A stretch of 64,000 nt of DNA from CAWCGU01 sp963795195 (lineage in GTDB: Bacteria; Actinomycetota; Thermoleophilia; Solirubrobacterales; 70-9). The first letter of the stretch is position 1. Every line of letters starts with the position of its first letter. A program made the position numbers and the translations under genes. The DNA lies in contig CAWCGU010000006.1 in assembly GCA_963795195.1 (NCBI GenBank), positions 2,418,001-2,482,000 of the forward strand. Direction: 5' to 3'. The notes under the pieces are model-generated. The model ran no database searches, was not told the DNA's origin, and saw only the letters and a program-made list of their open reading frames with translations. Positions 51,377 to 58,410 of this stretch are shown here, in pieces.

Positions 51377-51832
51377 CTAGGAAAGCTCGATGCGCTCGAT
51401 GACCTGCGGCTCGGTCGGACGATCGCGTCCATCCGTGTCCGTGCCCTCGATCGCGTCGACCACATCCATACCGTCGGCGACCTGGCCGAAGACGGTGTGT
51501 TTGCCGTCCAGCCAGTCGGCCGCCTCGATCGTGACGATGAAGAACTGAGAGCCGTTCGTGTTGGGACCGGCGTTGGCCATCGCCAGCGCGCCGCGTACGA
51601 CCTTGTTGGCGTTGAACTCGTCCTCGAAGGTGTATCCGGGGCCACCGGTCCCGGTGCCCTCGGGGCAGCCGCCCTGGATCATGAAATCGCGGATCACGCG
51701 GTGGAAGCTGAGACCGTCGTAGAAACCGTCCTCCGCGAGCTTGCGGAAGTTGGCGACAGTCTTCGGCGCATCGTCGTCGAAGAGCTCGATCGCGACGGCG
51801 CCTGCATTGGTGTGAAGGGTTGCTTGTGACAT
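51377..51832 (-). CDS. ppiA: Peptidyl-prolyl cis-trans isomerase (cyclophilin)
   Basis: The 151-residue cyclophilin catalyses proline cis-trans isomerisation. The active-site segments are FHRVIRDFMIQGG near residue 44 (catalytic Arg, with Phe/Met contacts), ALAMANAGPNTNGSQFFI near residue 82, and KHTVFGQV near 110. No signal peptide, so it is the cytosolic form. The ATG at 51832 is used, not the in-frame start 9 nt upstream, because TAGAGT lies 7 nt before it. It is divergent from the polysaccharide deacetylase gene by 41 bp. Confidence 0.95.
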   Translation of the reverse strand: MSQATLHTNAGAVAIELFDDDAPKTVANFRKLAEDGFYDGLSFHRVIRDFMIQGGCPEGTGTGGPGYTFEDEFNANKVVRGALAMANAGPNTNGSQFFIVTIEAADWLDGKHTVFGQVADGMDVVDAIEGTDTDGRDRPTEPQVIERIELS

Positions 51833-51839
51833 GAGGCGC

Positions 51840-51845
51840 ACTCTA
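51840..51845 (-). promoter_or_regulatory. -10 box for the cyclophilin gene
   Basis: TAGAGT read leftward, 7 nt before the ATG at 51832. Confidence 0.45.
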
Positions 51846-51873
51846 CTGGGAGCGCGTTCGTAAGAATTGGGGA

Positions 51874-52647
51874 ATGAAACGGCGGTTGATCCCCTTGGGA
51901 GTGGTGGTGGTTGCGATCGGCATGGTCGTGTACATGCTGGTCACGCCCGGCAAGGTCCAGCCGACTGCAGACGCCGCCTTCGTCGACTCGCCGCATCTGC
52001 TCGGTTGCACCCGTTCCAACGACCCGGCCGTCCGCCACGCGGAGCGCGACCAGCCCATCGTCGCGCTGACCTTTGACGACGGGCCATCCCAGCAGACCCC
52101 GGAGGTGATGAAGATCCTGCGGCGCCAGGAAGTGCATGCGACCTTCTTCGTCGTCGGCAGGGAGGTCTCCGGCGACGAGTGGATGCTGAGGCGAATGATC
52201 GAGGACGGCAACGAGATCGGCAACCACACGACCACGCACACCGCCCTGGCCAACATCGAGGACATCGGCGAGACCAACGCGATCATCGAGCGGGTGACCG
52301 GATTCAAGCCCTGCCACTTCCGGCCGCCGGAGGGGGTTCAGGACCGTCGGATGATCGCTGACGCCAACCAGCTCGACATGAATTCCGTGCGCTGGGATGT
52401 CGACAGCAAGGACTTCCTTTACCAGACTCCCGAGTCGCTGCGCGACGGGATCCTCGAGGACGTGCGACCGGGATCGATCATCCTGATGCACGACGGCGGG
52501 GGCGATCGCAGCGCCACGATTGCGGCGCTGCCCGGATTGATCGAGGGGCTGCGAGCGGACGGCTACGAGATGGTCACGCTGACTGAGCTGCTCGGCGGCG
52601 AGTACAAGCGCGGCGACCTGCAGGTCGCGGTCTCAGACGACCGTTAG
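51874..52647 (+). CDS. Membrane-anchored polysaccharide deacetylase (NodB fold)
   Basis: The 257-residue protein has one N-terminal helix (LGVVVVAIGMVVYMLV) as an anchor. A NodB domain follows with ALTFDDGPSQQTPEV near residue 65 (metal Asp and catalytic Asp), GNHTTTHTAL near 115 (HxxxH, metal His pair), the RPPEG motif, and a C-terminal LMHDGGG with the catalytic His region. It removes acetyl groups from cell-wall or capsule GlcNAc or from chitin-like polymers; substrate is unknown. The first part is outside the cell by topology. It overlaps the stop of the convergent glycosidase by 4 bp. Confidence 0.9.
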   Translation: MKRRLIPLGVVVVAIGMVVYMLVTPGKVQPTADAAFVDSPHLLGCTRSNDPAVRHAERDQPIVALTFDDGPSQQTPEVMKILRRQEVHATFFVVGREVSGDEWMLRRMIEDGNEIGNHTTTHTALANIEDIGETNAIIERVTGFKPCHFRPPEGVQDRRMIADANQLDMNSVRWDVDSKDFLYQTPESLRDGILEDVRPGSIILMHDGGGDRSATIAALPGLIEGLRADGYEMVTLTELLGGEYKRGDLQVAVSDDR

Positions 52648-53849
52648 CGCGAGGCCGCGAAAGAACGGAAGCTGGCCAGCGCCGGCTTGGGCGTGCCACC
52701 GACTCGGACGAGTCCGGTGAACGGGCACGAGCGGCATGAGGATTGAACCGCCGGGACGTCGCGCCAAGAGAACCAGTTGACCCCAGCTATGCGCCAGGCA
52801 ATCCGGTTCTCGCGAAGCAGGCGGAAGGCCTGTCGCAGCGACTTCGCCTGTCCTTTGAAGCCCCTGACCCAGTCGTCGCCGGCGACGCCGTCGGAGGCCC
52901 AACCCAGCTCGGTGATCCAGATCGGCGTTGCGCGGTCGCCGTTCGCGTTGAGGATCCGCCGGGCGATCACGATCTGGCGCCGTACCTCCGCCGGGCCCGG
53001 GCCATAGGGGTGCAGGGCGACAATGTCGAAGTCGTCGCTCACCCCTGGGACGTAGTAGAGCCGACGGAGGAAGGCCGCGATCGGCATGCCTCCGAGGTGA
53101 GCTTTGGGGTTGTTGAAGAGGCCCGCCAGCAAGATCGAGGCGTTGGGGTCGGTTTTCCGGATCGCCGCAGCAGAAACGTCGAGAAGCCGCGCGTAGGCGG
53201 TCGGCGACGGCCGTGGCTGCATATAGGCGGGCGAGCCGGGCTCATTCCAGATCTGCCAGAGCGAGATCGACTTGCCTGTTCCAGCCAACTCAGGGTGTTC
53301 GTCCCAGAAGACCCCATTGGGCCCATACCGCAGCACCAGCGCCTCGAGGAACCGCCCCCAGGCGCTTCGATCCGCCGCGGTCCCGACCGGGGGCACGCGG
53401 TCGGTGAGCTTGGCGAGGCCATCGTTCGAATCGACCCAAGGCGGGGAGCCGTAAAGGAAGGGCAGCAGCTCGATTCCCTCACGCGCGGCGCCGGCCACGA
53501 GCGGGTCGAGCTGGGCCCAGCTGCAGTGATTGTCGTCAAAGGGGAATCCGTTCCCCGGATCGAAACGGGTGGCTTCGGTGCAGGACCCGCGCGTCGTTTG
53601 GATCGCCGGCCAGTAAACGACGAACCGCAGGCTCCCGACGCCGGTGTTGGCCATGCGCGCAAAATCAGCGGGCTGCAGCAGGGAGTGCCCACCCTGGGTG
53701 ACGACGCCGTAGAAACGCTCCGGGACACGGGCGCCGGCACTCGACGGAAGCATCAGCCATACCGCGAGCGCGACAAGTGCGGCGGCAGTCATGCCGAGCC
53801 GCGCGCCGGGCGCCGACCGTCTGATTCCCGCTGGAGCCCCTCCGCTCAT
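52644..53849 (-). CDS. Secreted glycoside hydrolase of clan GH-A
   Basis: The 401-residue protein starts MSGGAPAGIRRSAPGARLG and then has a hydrophobic segment (TAAALVALAVWLML), a signal or anchor. The (beta/alpha)8-barrel motifs are WQIWNEP near residue 196 (acid/base Glu) and PIWITELGW near 311 (nucleophile Glu), the paired Glu of GH-A enzymes (GH39/GH5/GH30-like). Other features include RFVVYWP near the start and HPYGPGPAEVRRQI. The sugar specificity is not clear. The nearby NodB protein suggests a shared polymer, but this is inference. ATG 53849 is 11 nt from TAGGGT; an upstream TTG adds 8 residues. Confidence 0.8.
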   Translation of the reverse strand: MSGGAPAGIRRSAPGARLGMTAAALVALAVWLMLPSSAGARVPERFYGVVTQGGHSLLQPADFARMANTGVGSLRFVVYWPAIQTTRGSCTEATRFDPGNGFPFDDNHCSWAQLDPLVAGAAREGIELLPFLYGSPPWVDSNDGLAKLTDRVPPVGTAADRSAWGRFLEALVLRYGPNGVFWDEHPELAGTGKSISLWQIWNEPGSPAYMQPRPSPTAYARLLDVSAAAIRKTDPNASILLAGLFNNPKAHLGGMPIAAFLRRLYYVPGVSDDFDIVALHPYGPGPAEVRRQIVIARRILNANGDRATPIWITELGWASDGVAGDDWVRGFKGQAKSLRQAFRLLRENRIAWRIAGVNWFSWRDVPAVQSSCRSCPFTGLVRVGGTPKPALASFRSFAASR

Positions 53850-53911
53850 CCGAAGGGAAAACCCTAGTGGCAAAGGATCGCTTCGGTGCCGGTATGTCTC
53901 GCGGCGGTAGC

Positions 53912-53917
53912 TAGGTT
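53912..53917 (+). promoter_or_regulatory. Leaderless -10 box for the 28-aa peptide gene
   Basis: TAGGTT lies exactly 6 nt before the GTG at 53924, as in the dinB, P450 and M14 genes. Confidence 0.4.
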
Positions 53918-53923
53918 TCAGGC

Positions 53924-54010
53924 GTGCCCACCTCGTGGAAGGTCTCGATGACGATCCTCGTCGCCTGTCTGATCGCCTCGATGGTGATCGCGATCGTGAA
54001 GCTGACCTGA
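53924..54010 (+). CDS. Candidate 28-residue single-helix membrane peptide
   Basis: A GTG-started frame encodes MPTSWKVSMTILVACLIASM followed by eight residues and stops at TGA 54008-54010. Almost the whole centre is a membrane helix with basic residues at both ends. No ribosome site is present, but a -10 box lies 6 nt before the GTG, which fits a leaderless transcript. It stands alone between the glycosidase promoter and the universal stress protein gene. It is too short for usual gene calling. The composition fits small membrane regulators, but I have only composition and promoter spacing as support. It could also be chance. Confidence 0.35.
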   Translation: MPTSWKVSMTILVACLIASMVIAIVKLT

Positions 54011-54094
54011 GGCACTGCCAGGCTGCTCGCCTGCACAGGGTGGGCGTTGGGGGTTACTATCACCGCGCGCGAGCACCCAACACGAGGAGGACAG

Positions 54095-54538
54095 ATGTTC
54101 GGCCGCATTGTTGTAGGCACTGATGGTTCGGAAACAGCGTCGGAGGCAGTTCGCCAAGCGACGCAACTGGCTCGCGCGACCGGGTCGGCGCTCGACATCG
54201 TCAGCGCCTTCGAGCCCGTGCCCCAGGAACGTCTTCGCGAAGAGGCCGGGGATGTGCCCGGGGACGTCGCCTACGCGGTCGGCCCGCGTGAGGACGTCAC
54301 CGTGATTCTCGATGGCGCCGCCGGACCAGGTCGTGAAGGGGGCGTGGACGTCACCGTCCACCCTCGGGAGGGAGACCCCGCTGACGCGCTGCTCGACGTG
54401 GCCGAAGAGGTTGGCGCGGGGCTGATCGTCGTCGGCAACAAGGGAATGACCGGCGCCAAGCGCTTCCTGCTCGGAAGCGTGCCGAACAAGATCTCCCATC
54501 ACGCGCCCTGCGGCGTCTACATCGTTCGCACGACCTAG
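54095..54538 (+). CDS. Universal stress protein (UspA family)
   Basis: The 147-residue protein starts MFGRIVVGTDGSETASEAV, the first strand and Walker-like Asp of UspA. The ATP loop is VVGNKGMTGAKRFLLGS, fitting G-2x-G-9x-G(S/T), so it probably binds ATP as a dimer. The start is set by GAGGAGG 4 nt upstream. A TACTAT box lies about 54055-54060, a possible -10. Uses include resistance to starvation, oxidants and other stresses; exact role unknown. The stop TAG overlaps the stop of the convergent subtilase gene within CTAG. Confidence 0.93.
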   Translation: MFGRIVVGTDGSETASEAVRQATQLARATGSALDIVSAFEPVPQERLREEAGDVPGDVAYAVGPREDVTVILDGAAGPGREGGVDVTVHPREGDPADALLDVAEEVGAGLIVVGNKGMTGAKRFLLGSVPNKISHHAPCGVYIVRTT

Positions 54539-55908
54539 CGGCGCTGCCGTGCCCGTAGCCGGGGTTTGATCGCCAGTGGCGCGTTGATCAGGCCCGCTCC
54601 GTAAAGGGCGGCCTCGCCCAGCGGCCGTGAGCTTTTCTTGAGGTGGGCCTCCAAGCGTGCCACCGTCGGCGGCCGACCCTTCCTGTTGAGCTGGCGCGTC
54701 GCCAGTACGAGCGCCGCGATCCCGGTCACGTGCGCCGATGCCATCGAGGTGCCGTGTTCGCCGACCGCAGCAAAGCTCGTCAGTCCGCCCCCTGGGGCAA
54801 ATGAGAGCTGCACGATCTCGGGGTTGTCTTCGGAGAGGGCCTGGCACTGCGAATCCGGAGCGAGTGAATCCCGCCCCCCGCCTGGCGCAACCATGTCGAG
54901 CCCGCCGCCCCAGTTGGAGTAGCGGGCGAGGCAGCCGCGGACCGTGGTTGCGCCCACGGCGATGCCGACCGCGCCGGGATAGGCGACGCTCGAGTCACCA
55001 AGCCCGTCGGCACCACCATTGCCGGCGGCGGCAACTACGGCGACGCGGCGCTTGCGGGCCCGCGCGATCGCGTTGCAGACGCCCGGCACCTGGGCGCAGC
55101 TCGTCACGCCGGGGTCGAACTCGAGGCTGAGGTTGATCAGGTCGGCGCCCTGATCGACCGCCCAGAGGATTCCGGCTCGAATGTCGTCGGCCGTACCCGC
55201 GCCGGACTCGTCGAGTACCCGCACCGGCATCATGCGAACGCCGTATGCCAATCCGGTAAAGCTGGTCGAATCATCCACCTGGGCCGCGATCGTTCCGGCG
55301 ATGTGGGTGCCGTGCCCGTTCTCGTCGGCCGGAACCGGATCGCGGTCGACGAAGTCGCGACCGGGAACAAACTGCCGAAGCCGGAAGTCCGGGCTGCGCC
55401 GGTAGGGCGGAGCCGAGGTGTAGGCGATCCCGGTGTCGATCACGGCGACTGTCGGCTCCGGCGCCCTGCCGCGCACCGCGCCTCCGGGCAGGTTGGCGTC
55501 CCGAAGCGCGTCCCAGGCGATCGGGATCGCGACTCCGCCGGCACCGCCGAGGAAGTTCCACTGATCGACCGTCCAGCCGGACACCTCTTGCGTGGATCCG
55601 GGGTCGTTCGGGATCATGCGGCCGGCGGCGTGGGCTATGTAGTTGGGGACCGCGTAGTCGACTCGCGCGTGGCCTGCGAACGACTTCGCCGCCTTCAGAA
55701 GATCGGCGCCCGGCTTCAGCTCAATCGTCCGCTCCTCGCCTCCGTGGCGGCGGACGAGCAACTCGCCGGGAGCCGCCGCCGTGGCGGTCTGGGCCGACGC
55801 CGAAACTGCGCTGTCCGCGCCCGTGGCGCTCGATGCCAATGCGCAGCTCAGCACCAGCGCGCCAAAGGCCGCGGCCACCGCACCGCGTGAAAAGTAGGAC
55901 GCCTGCAT
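54535..55908 (-). CDS. Secreted S8 (subtilisin-like) serine peptidase
   Basis: The 457-residue protein has a signal peptide (AVAAAFGALVLSCALASSATG), a short propeptide with ELLVRRHGGEERTIELKPG, and the catalytic domain. The triad is visible: AVIDTGIAY near residue 157 (Asp), GHGTHIAGT near 200 (His), and GTSMASAHV near 388 (Ser). The oxyanion Asn is in AAAGNGG. Cysteines occur as pairs (SCAQVPGVC, RGC, QC). There is no C-terminal anchor; the end is basic (RLRARQRR). ATG 55908, 5 nt from a TAGCTT box, is preferred over an upstream start that would overlap tadA. Confidence 0.92.
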   Translation of the reverse strand: MQASYFSRGAVAAAFGALVLSCALASSATGADSAVSASAQTATAAAPGELLVRRHGGEERTIELKPGADLLKAAKSFAGHARVDYAVPNYIAHAAGRMIPNDPGSTQEVSGWTVDQWNFLGGAGGVAIPIAWDALRDANLPGGAVRGRAPEPTVAVIDTGIAYTSAPPYRRSPDFRLRQFVPGRDFVDRDPVPADENGHGTHIAGTIAAQVDDSTSFTGLAYGVRMMPVRVLDESGAGTADDIRAGILWAVDQGADLINLSLEFDPGVTSCAQVPGVCNAIARARKRRVAVVAAAGNGGADGLGDSSVAYPGAVGIAVGATTVRGCLARYSNWGGGLDMVAPGGGRDSLAPDSQCQALSEDNPEIVQLSFAPGGGLTSFAAVGEHGTSMASAHVTGIAALVLATRQLNRKGRPPTVARLEAHLKKSSRPLGEAALYGAGLINAPLAIKPRLRARQRR

Positions 55909-55913
55909 GTCTG

Positions 55914-55919
55914 AAGCTA
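55914..55919 (-). promoter_or_regulatory. -10 box for the subtilase gene
   Basis: TAGCTT read leftward, 5 nt before the ATG at 55908. Confidence 0.4.
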
Positions 55920-55994
55920 AACACGCCTCGAGGCCTCGAGTTGCCAGGTGCGTCCGGACGGGGCCCATCCAGGCACGGTGAGTGGCACCTGGCG

Positions 55995-56000
55995 GATACT
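55995..56000 (+). promoter_or_regulatory. -10 box for tadA
   Basis: GATACT lies exactly 6 nt before the ATG at 56007. The next hexamer (TACTTC) is poorer. Confidence 0.35.
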
Positions 56001-56006
56001 TCCCCA

Positions 56007-56474
56007 ATGGCTGATCGGCGCTTCTTCGCACGTGACGAGCACTTCATGCAGCTTGCCCTGCGCGAGGCGGAGCGCGCGGGGGAGGCAGGCGACGTGCCGA
56101 TTGGAGCCGTACTTGTGCGCGAGGGAGAGGTGGTCGCGGCCGCCGGCAACGAGCGCGAACTTCGCCCCGACCCCACCGCCCATGCCGAGGCCCTCGTTCT
56201 GCGAGAGGCGGCGCGCAAGCTCGGCGGCTGGCGGCTGCCGGACTCCGTCCTCTATGTGACACTCGAGCCGTGCGCGATGTGCGCTGGCGCGATCGTGCTG
56301 GCCCGCGTTCCCCGCGTCGTCTACGGGGCCACGGACCCAAAGGCGGGCGCAGCCGGAAGTGTCCTCAACATTCTCGACGAGCCCCGCCTGAACCATCGCC
56401 CTGAGGTTGTGGGCGGCCTGCTCGCAGACGAATCGGTCGCCTTGCTCCAGGCCTTCTTCGCCTCGCTGAGGTAG
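56007..56474 (+). CDS. tadA: tRNA adenosine(34) deaminase
   Basis: The 155-residue protein deaminates A34 to inosine in tRNA-Arg. The CDA zinc site is HAEALVLRE near residue 58 (His and proton-shuttle Glu) and PCAMCAGA near residue 88 (the two Cys). The start MADRRFFARDEHFMQLAL gives the first helix used for tRNA and dimer contacts. Length is usual for bacterial TadA. Its start is close to a GATACT box. It is divergent from the subtilase gene and convergent with the sterol oxidase gene. It appears to be transcribed alone, ending near the dyad at 56588. Confidence 0.95.
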   Translation: MADRRFFARDEHFMQLALREAERAGEAGDVPIGAVLVREGEVVAAAGNERELRPDPTAHAEALVLREAARKLGGWRLPDSVLYVTLEPCAMCAGAIVLARVPRVVYGATDPKAGAAGSVLNILDEPRLNHRPEVVGGLLADESVALLQAFFASLR

Positions 56475-56587
56475 GCGGCTACCCGTGTTCGTCGAAGCGC
56501 TCGAGTCCGTCGTCGGGAATCTGGTCCCAGGGTGCGGCGTAGGCGACGTACTGGCGAAAGCTCGGTCTCACGCCCGGGTTTTCACCC

Positions 56588-56640
56588 ACGCCGAACGTCG
56601 CAAACACCCGCGCATGAGGGGGGTTTCTGACGTTCGGCGT
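56588..56640. terminator. Long bidirectional dyad between tadA and the sterol oxidase gene
   Basis: Perfect 12-bp arms ACGCCGAACGTC (56588-56599) and GACGTTCGGCGT (56629-56640) enclose a second pair AAACaCCC / GGGgGGTTT. The right arm touches the last codon and stop (56640-56642) of the leftward gene. It probably terminates both transcripts. Confidence 0.65.
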
Positions 56641-58385
56641 CAGCCTGGAAGCAGCCGATCGAGGAAGTCGTTGGAGAAGATCCTGTGGGGGTCGTGGTGG
56701 TTGAGCCGCTTCCGCGTCCATTCCCAGTTCTCGTCGGCCCGCCTGCCGGCGCTGGCGTTGCGTGGGATCAGGCGCTTCAGGGTCGGGCCGTCCGCCCAGA
56801 GGTCGTCGTTGGTTGCGGCCCACGTCTTGCTCCACTCCGGTCGCATCACGGCATAGCCGCGGAACTTGGACCGCATCCAGCGTTCCATTTCACGGCAGTA
56901 GGCCGCCTGGCCCGGGGACCCGGGCAGCATCAGCACGTTGATCCAGATGGTGACGTCCCAATCCGGGTTCGCGCGCCGCGGCGAGGTTGCGGCAATCGAC
57001 GGGGCCTCGGCGCCCGGCACCCCCACATCGGCGGGTTGGTCGATACCGCTGATACGTATTTCAACGGGCCCGTTGACGGGAAACTGTCCTGCCGCCCTCA
57101 GCTCCTCGAGTCGTCGCACGTGTCGCGCGGCGAATTGGCTGAGCACACGCTGGATGTTGCTCCGCTTTGTCACCACCGCGTATCCGAGGGCATCCACACG
57201 CAGCGTGGTCTGCTTGATGTAGAAGAGGGTGTTCCGCGATGGGCCCCAGAGGTCGTAGGCATCCAGGGCCGTCAGGCCCACGACCACCGCCTCGTACTGG
57301 GTTTGGCCAAAGAGAGGGGTGGCGGCGCCGTTTCCCGTCACGATCTCGTCGATCAGGTCCGTGACCGGTTCGGGCATGTTGTCGGAGAAGGGGTAGTTGA
57401 ACGGCTCCGTGGCAACCCGGGAGCCCGCCGGCATGGAGGGTGCCACGCTCCAGACTTTGAACCAGGGGTTCTCCGTGAACGGGAGCCAGATCGCCTCTGC
57501 GCGCCCCGCGTCCTCGATAAAGCTCTCAAACGTGCGGCCGCTGCTGCCGGGCTGGGCAAACAACTCGGTCCAGGGGATATCGAGGTGGCTGACGCAGCGC
57601 AGGTTGTCATCGACGCCGACGCGCAAGGTGACCGAAGTGATGAACGTGCGGCCGAGGTGGACAAGTAGGGCCTTGGTGTCGAGCTCCGAGCGGTCGAACG
57701 TTCGCAGCACATAGCGGCCGCGTCGTCGGCTCCAGACGACCGCGGTCAACGAGACCACGAGGTTTGCCAGTGATCCAAACGTCTGCCCCGGTTTCGGCTG
57801 CTCGTTGCGGCCACCCACCGTCGCCCCGTGCACACCGATCGCCAAACCGCCGGCGACGGTGATGTCGCCCGTCGCGGGGAGTCCCGCTAAGCCGAGGCCG
57901 GCGGCCTCGAGGCGCTCGGTCATTTCCAGCATCGTTACCCCGGCGTCGGCGCGCACAGCAGCCAGCTTGCCGGACAGGACCTTGACGTCCCTCAGGTGCT
58001 GCCTCGTATCCGCGAGCACGACCTTGCTGTCGCAGGTCACATCCGGCGTCACGCAGATCGGGGACCAGTTGTGCATTGCACCGCGGGCGCGCAGTTTCCA
58101 GCCGTGCCTGTGCGCCCAGTTCGCCAGCCGGACGACATCCTCGGCGCTGCGAGGCGCACAGGTCCAGAGGTCGTCGATGACCATCCGCTTCGACCAGTTC
58201 TGGAAGCCCTGCTGGTAAAGCTCGATTCCGTCGGGAAACGAGGGCGGGGGAGCGCATGTGGCCTGGCCGCTCGCGGCCGGAACCCGGAACGCCGGGATCC
58301 AGGCCATCGCGGCCGTCGCAGCGCCCGCCTGCAGCAGGCGTCGACGTGAAATCCCCTCTCGTCGGAATCGCCCCTCGTCCTCCAT
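56640..58385 (-). CDS. Type II cholesterol oxidase-like FAD-linked oxidase (VAO family)
   Basis: The 581-residue protein has a Tat signal (ISRRRLLQAGAATAAMAW, with SRRRLL) for folded export. The mature protein starts with PPPSFPDGIELYQQGFQNWS, very like the Brevibacterium covalent-flavin cholesterol oxidase. RGAMHNWSP near residue 115 carries the His expected to bind FAD covalently, and GDITVAGGLAIGVHGA is the FAD-binding loop. The C-terminal substrate domain includes VEIRISGID, similar to the Glu/Arg gate pair. It should oxidise 3-beta-hydroxysterols to the 4-en-3-one with release of H2O2. Whether cholesterol is the natural substrate is not shown. ATG 58385 fits the Tat start. Confidence 0.85.
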   Translation of the reverse strand: MEDEGRFRREGISRRRLLQAGAATAAMAWIPAFRVPAASGQATCAPPPSFPDGIELYQQGFQNWSKRMVIDDLWTCAPRSAEDVVRLANWAHRHGWKLRARGAMHNWSPICVTPDVTCDSKVVLADTRQHLRDVKVLSGKLAAVRADAGVTMLEMTERLEAAGLGLAGLPATGDITVAGGLAIGVHGATVGGRNEQPKPGQTFGSLANLVVSLTAVVWSRRRGRYVLRTFDRSELDTKALLVHLGRTFITSVTLRVGVDDNLRCVSHLDIPWTELFAQPGSSGRTFESFIEDAGRAEAIWLPFTENPWFKVWSVAPSMPAGSRVATEPFNYPFSDNMPEPVTDLIDEIVTGNGAATPLFGQTQYEAVVVGLTALDAYDLWGPSRNTLFYIKQTTLRVDALGYAVVTKRSNIQRVLSQFAARHVRRLEELRAAGQFPVNGPVEIRISGIDQPADVGVPGAEAPSIAATSPRRANPDWDVTIWINVLMLPGSPGQAAYCREMERWMRSKFRGYAVMRPEWSKTWAATNDDLWADGPTLKRLIPRNASAGRRADENWEWTRKRLNHHDPHRIFSNDFLDRLLPG

Positions 58386-58393
58386 CCACAGGG

Positions 58394-58399
58394 ATTCTA
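58394..58399 (-). promoter_or_regulatory. -10 box for the sterol oxidase gene
   Basis: TAGAAT read leftward, 8 nt before the ATG at 58385. Confidence 0.45.
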
Positions 58400-58410
58400 T
58401 GTGACGGAAA

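Noticed and set aside
54047..54094. Upstream extension of the universal stress protein
   Set aside because: The extra 16 residues are unlike UspA starts, and the GAGGAGG site directly precedes the ATG at 54095.
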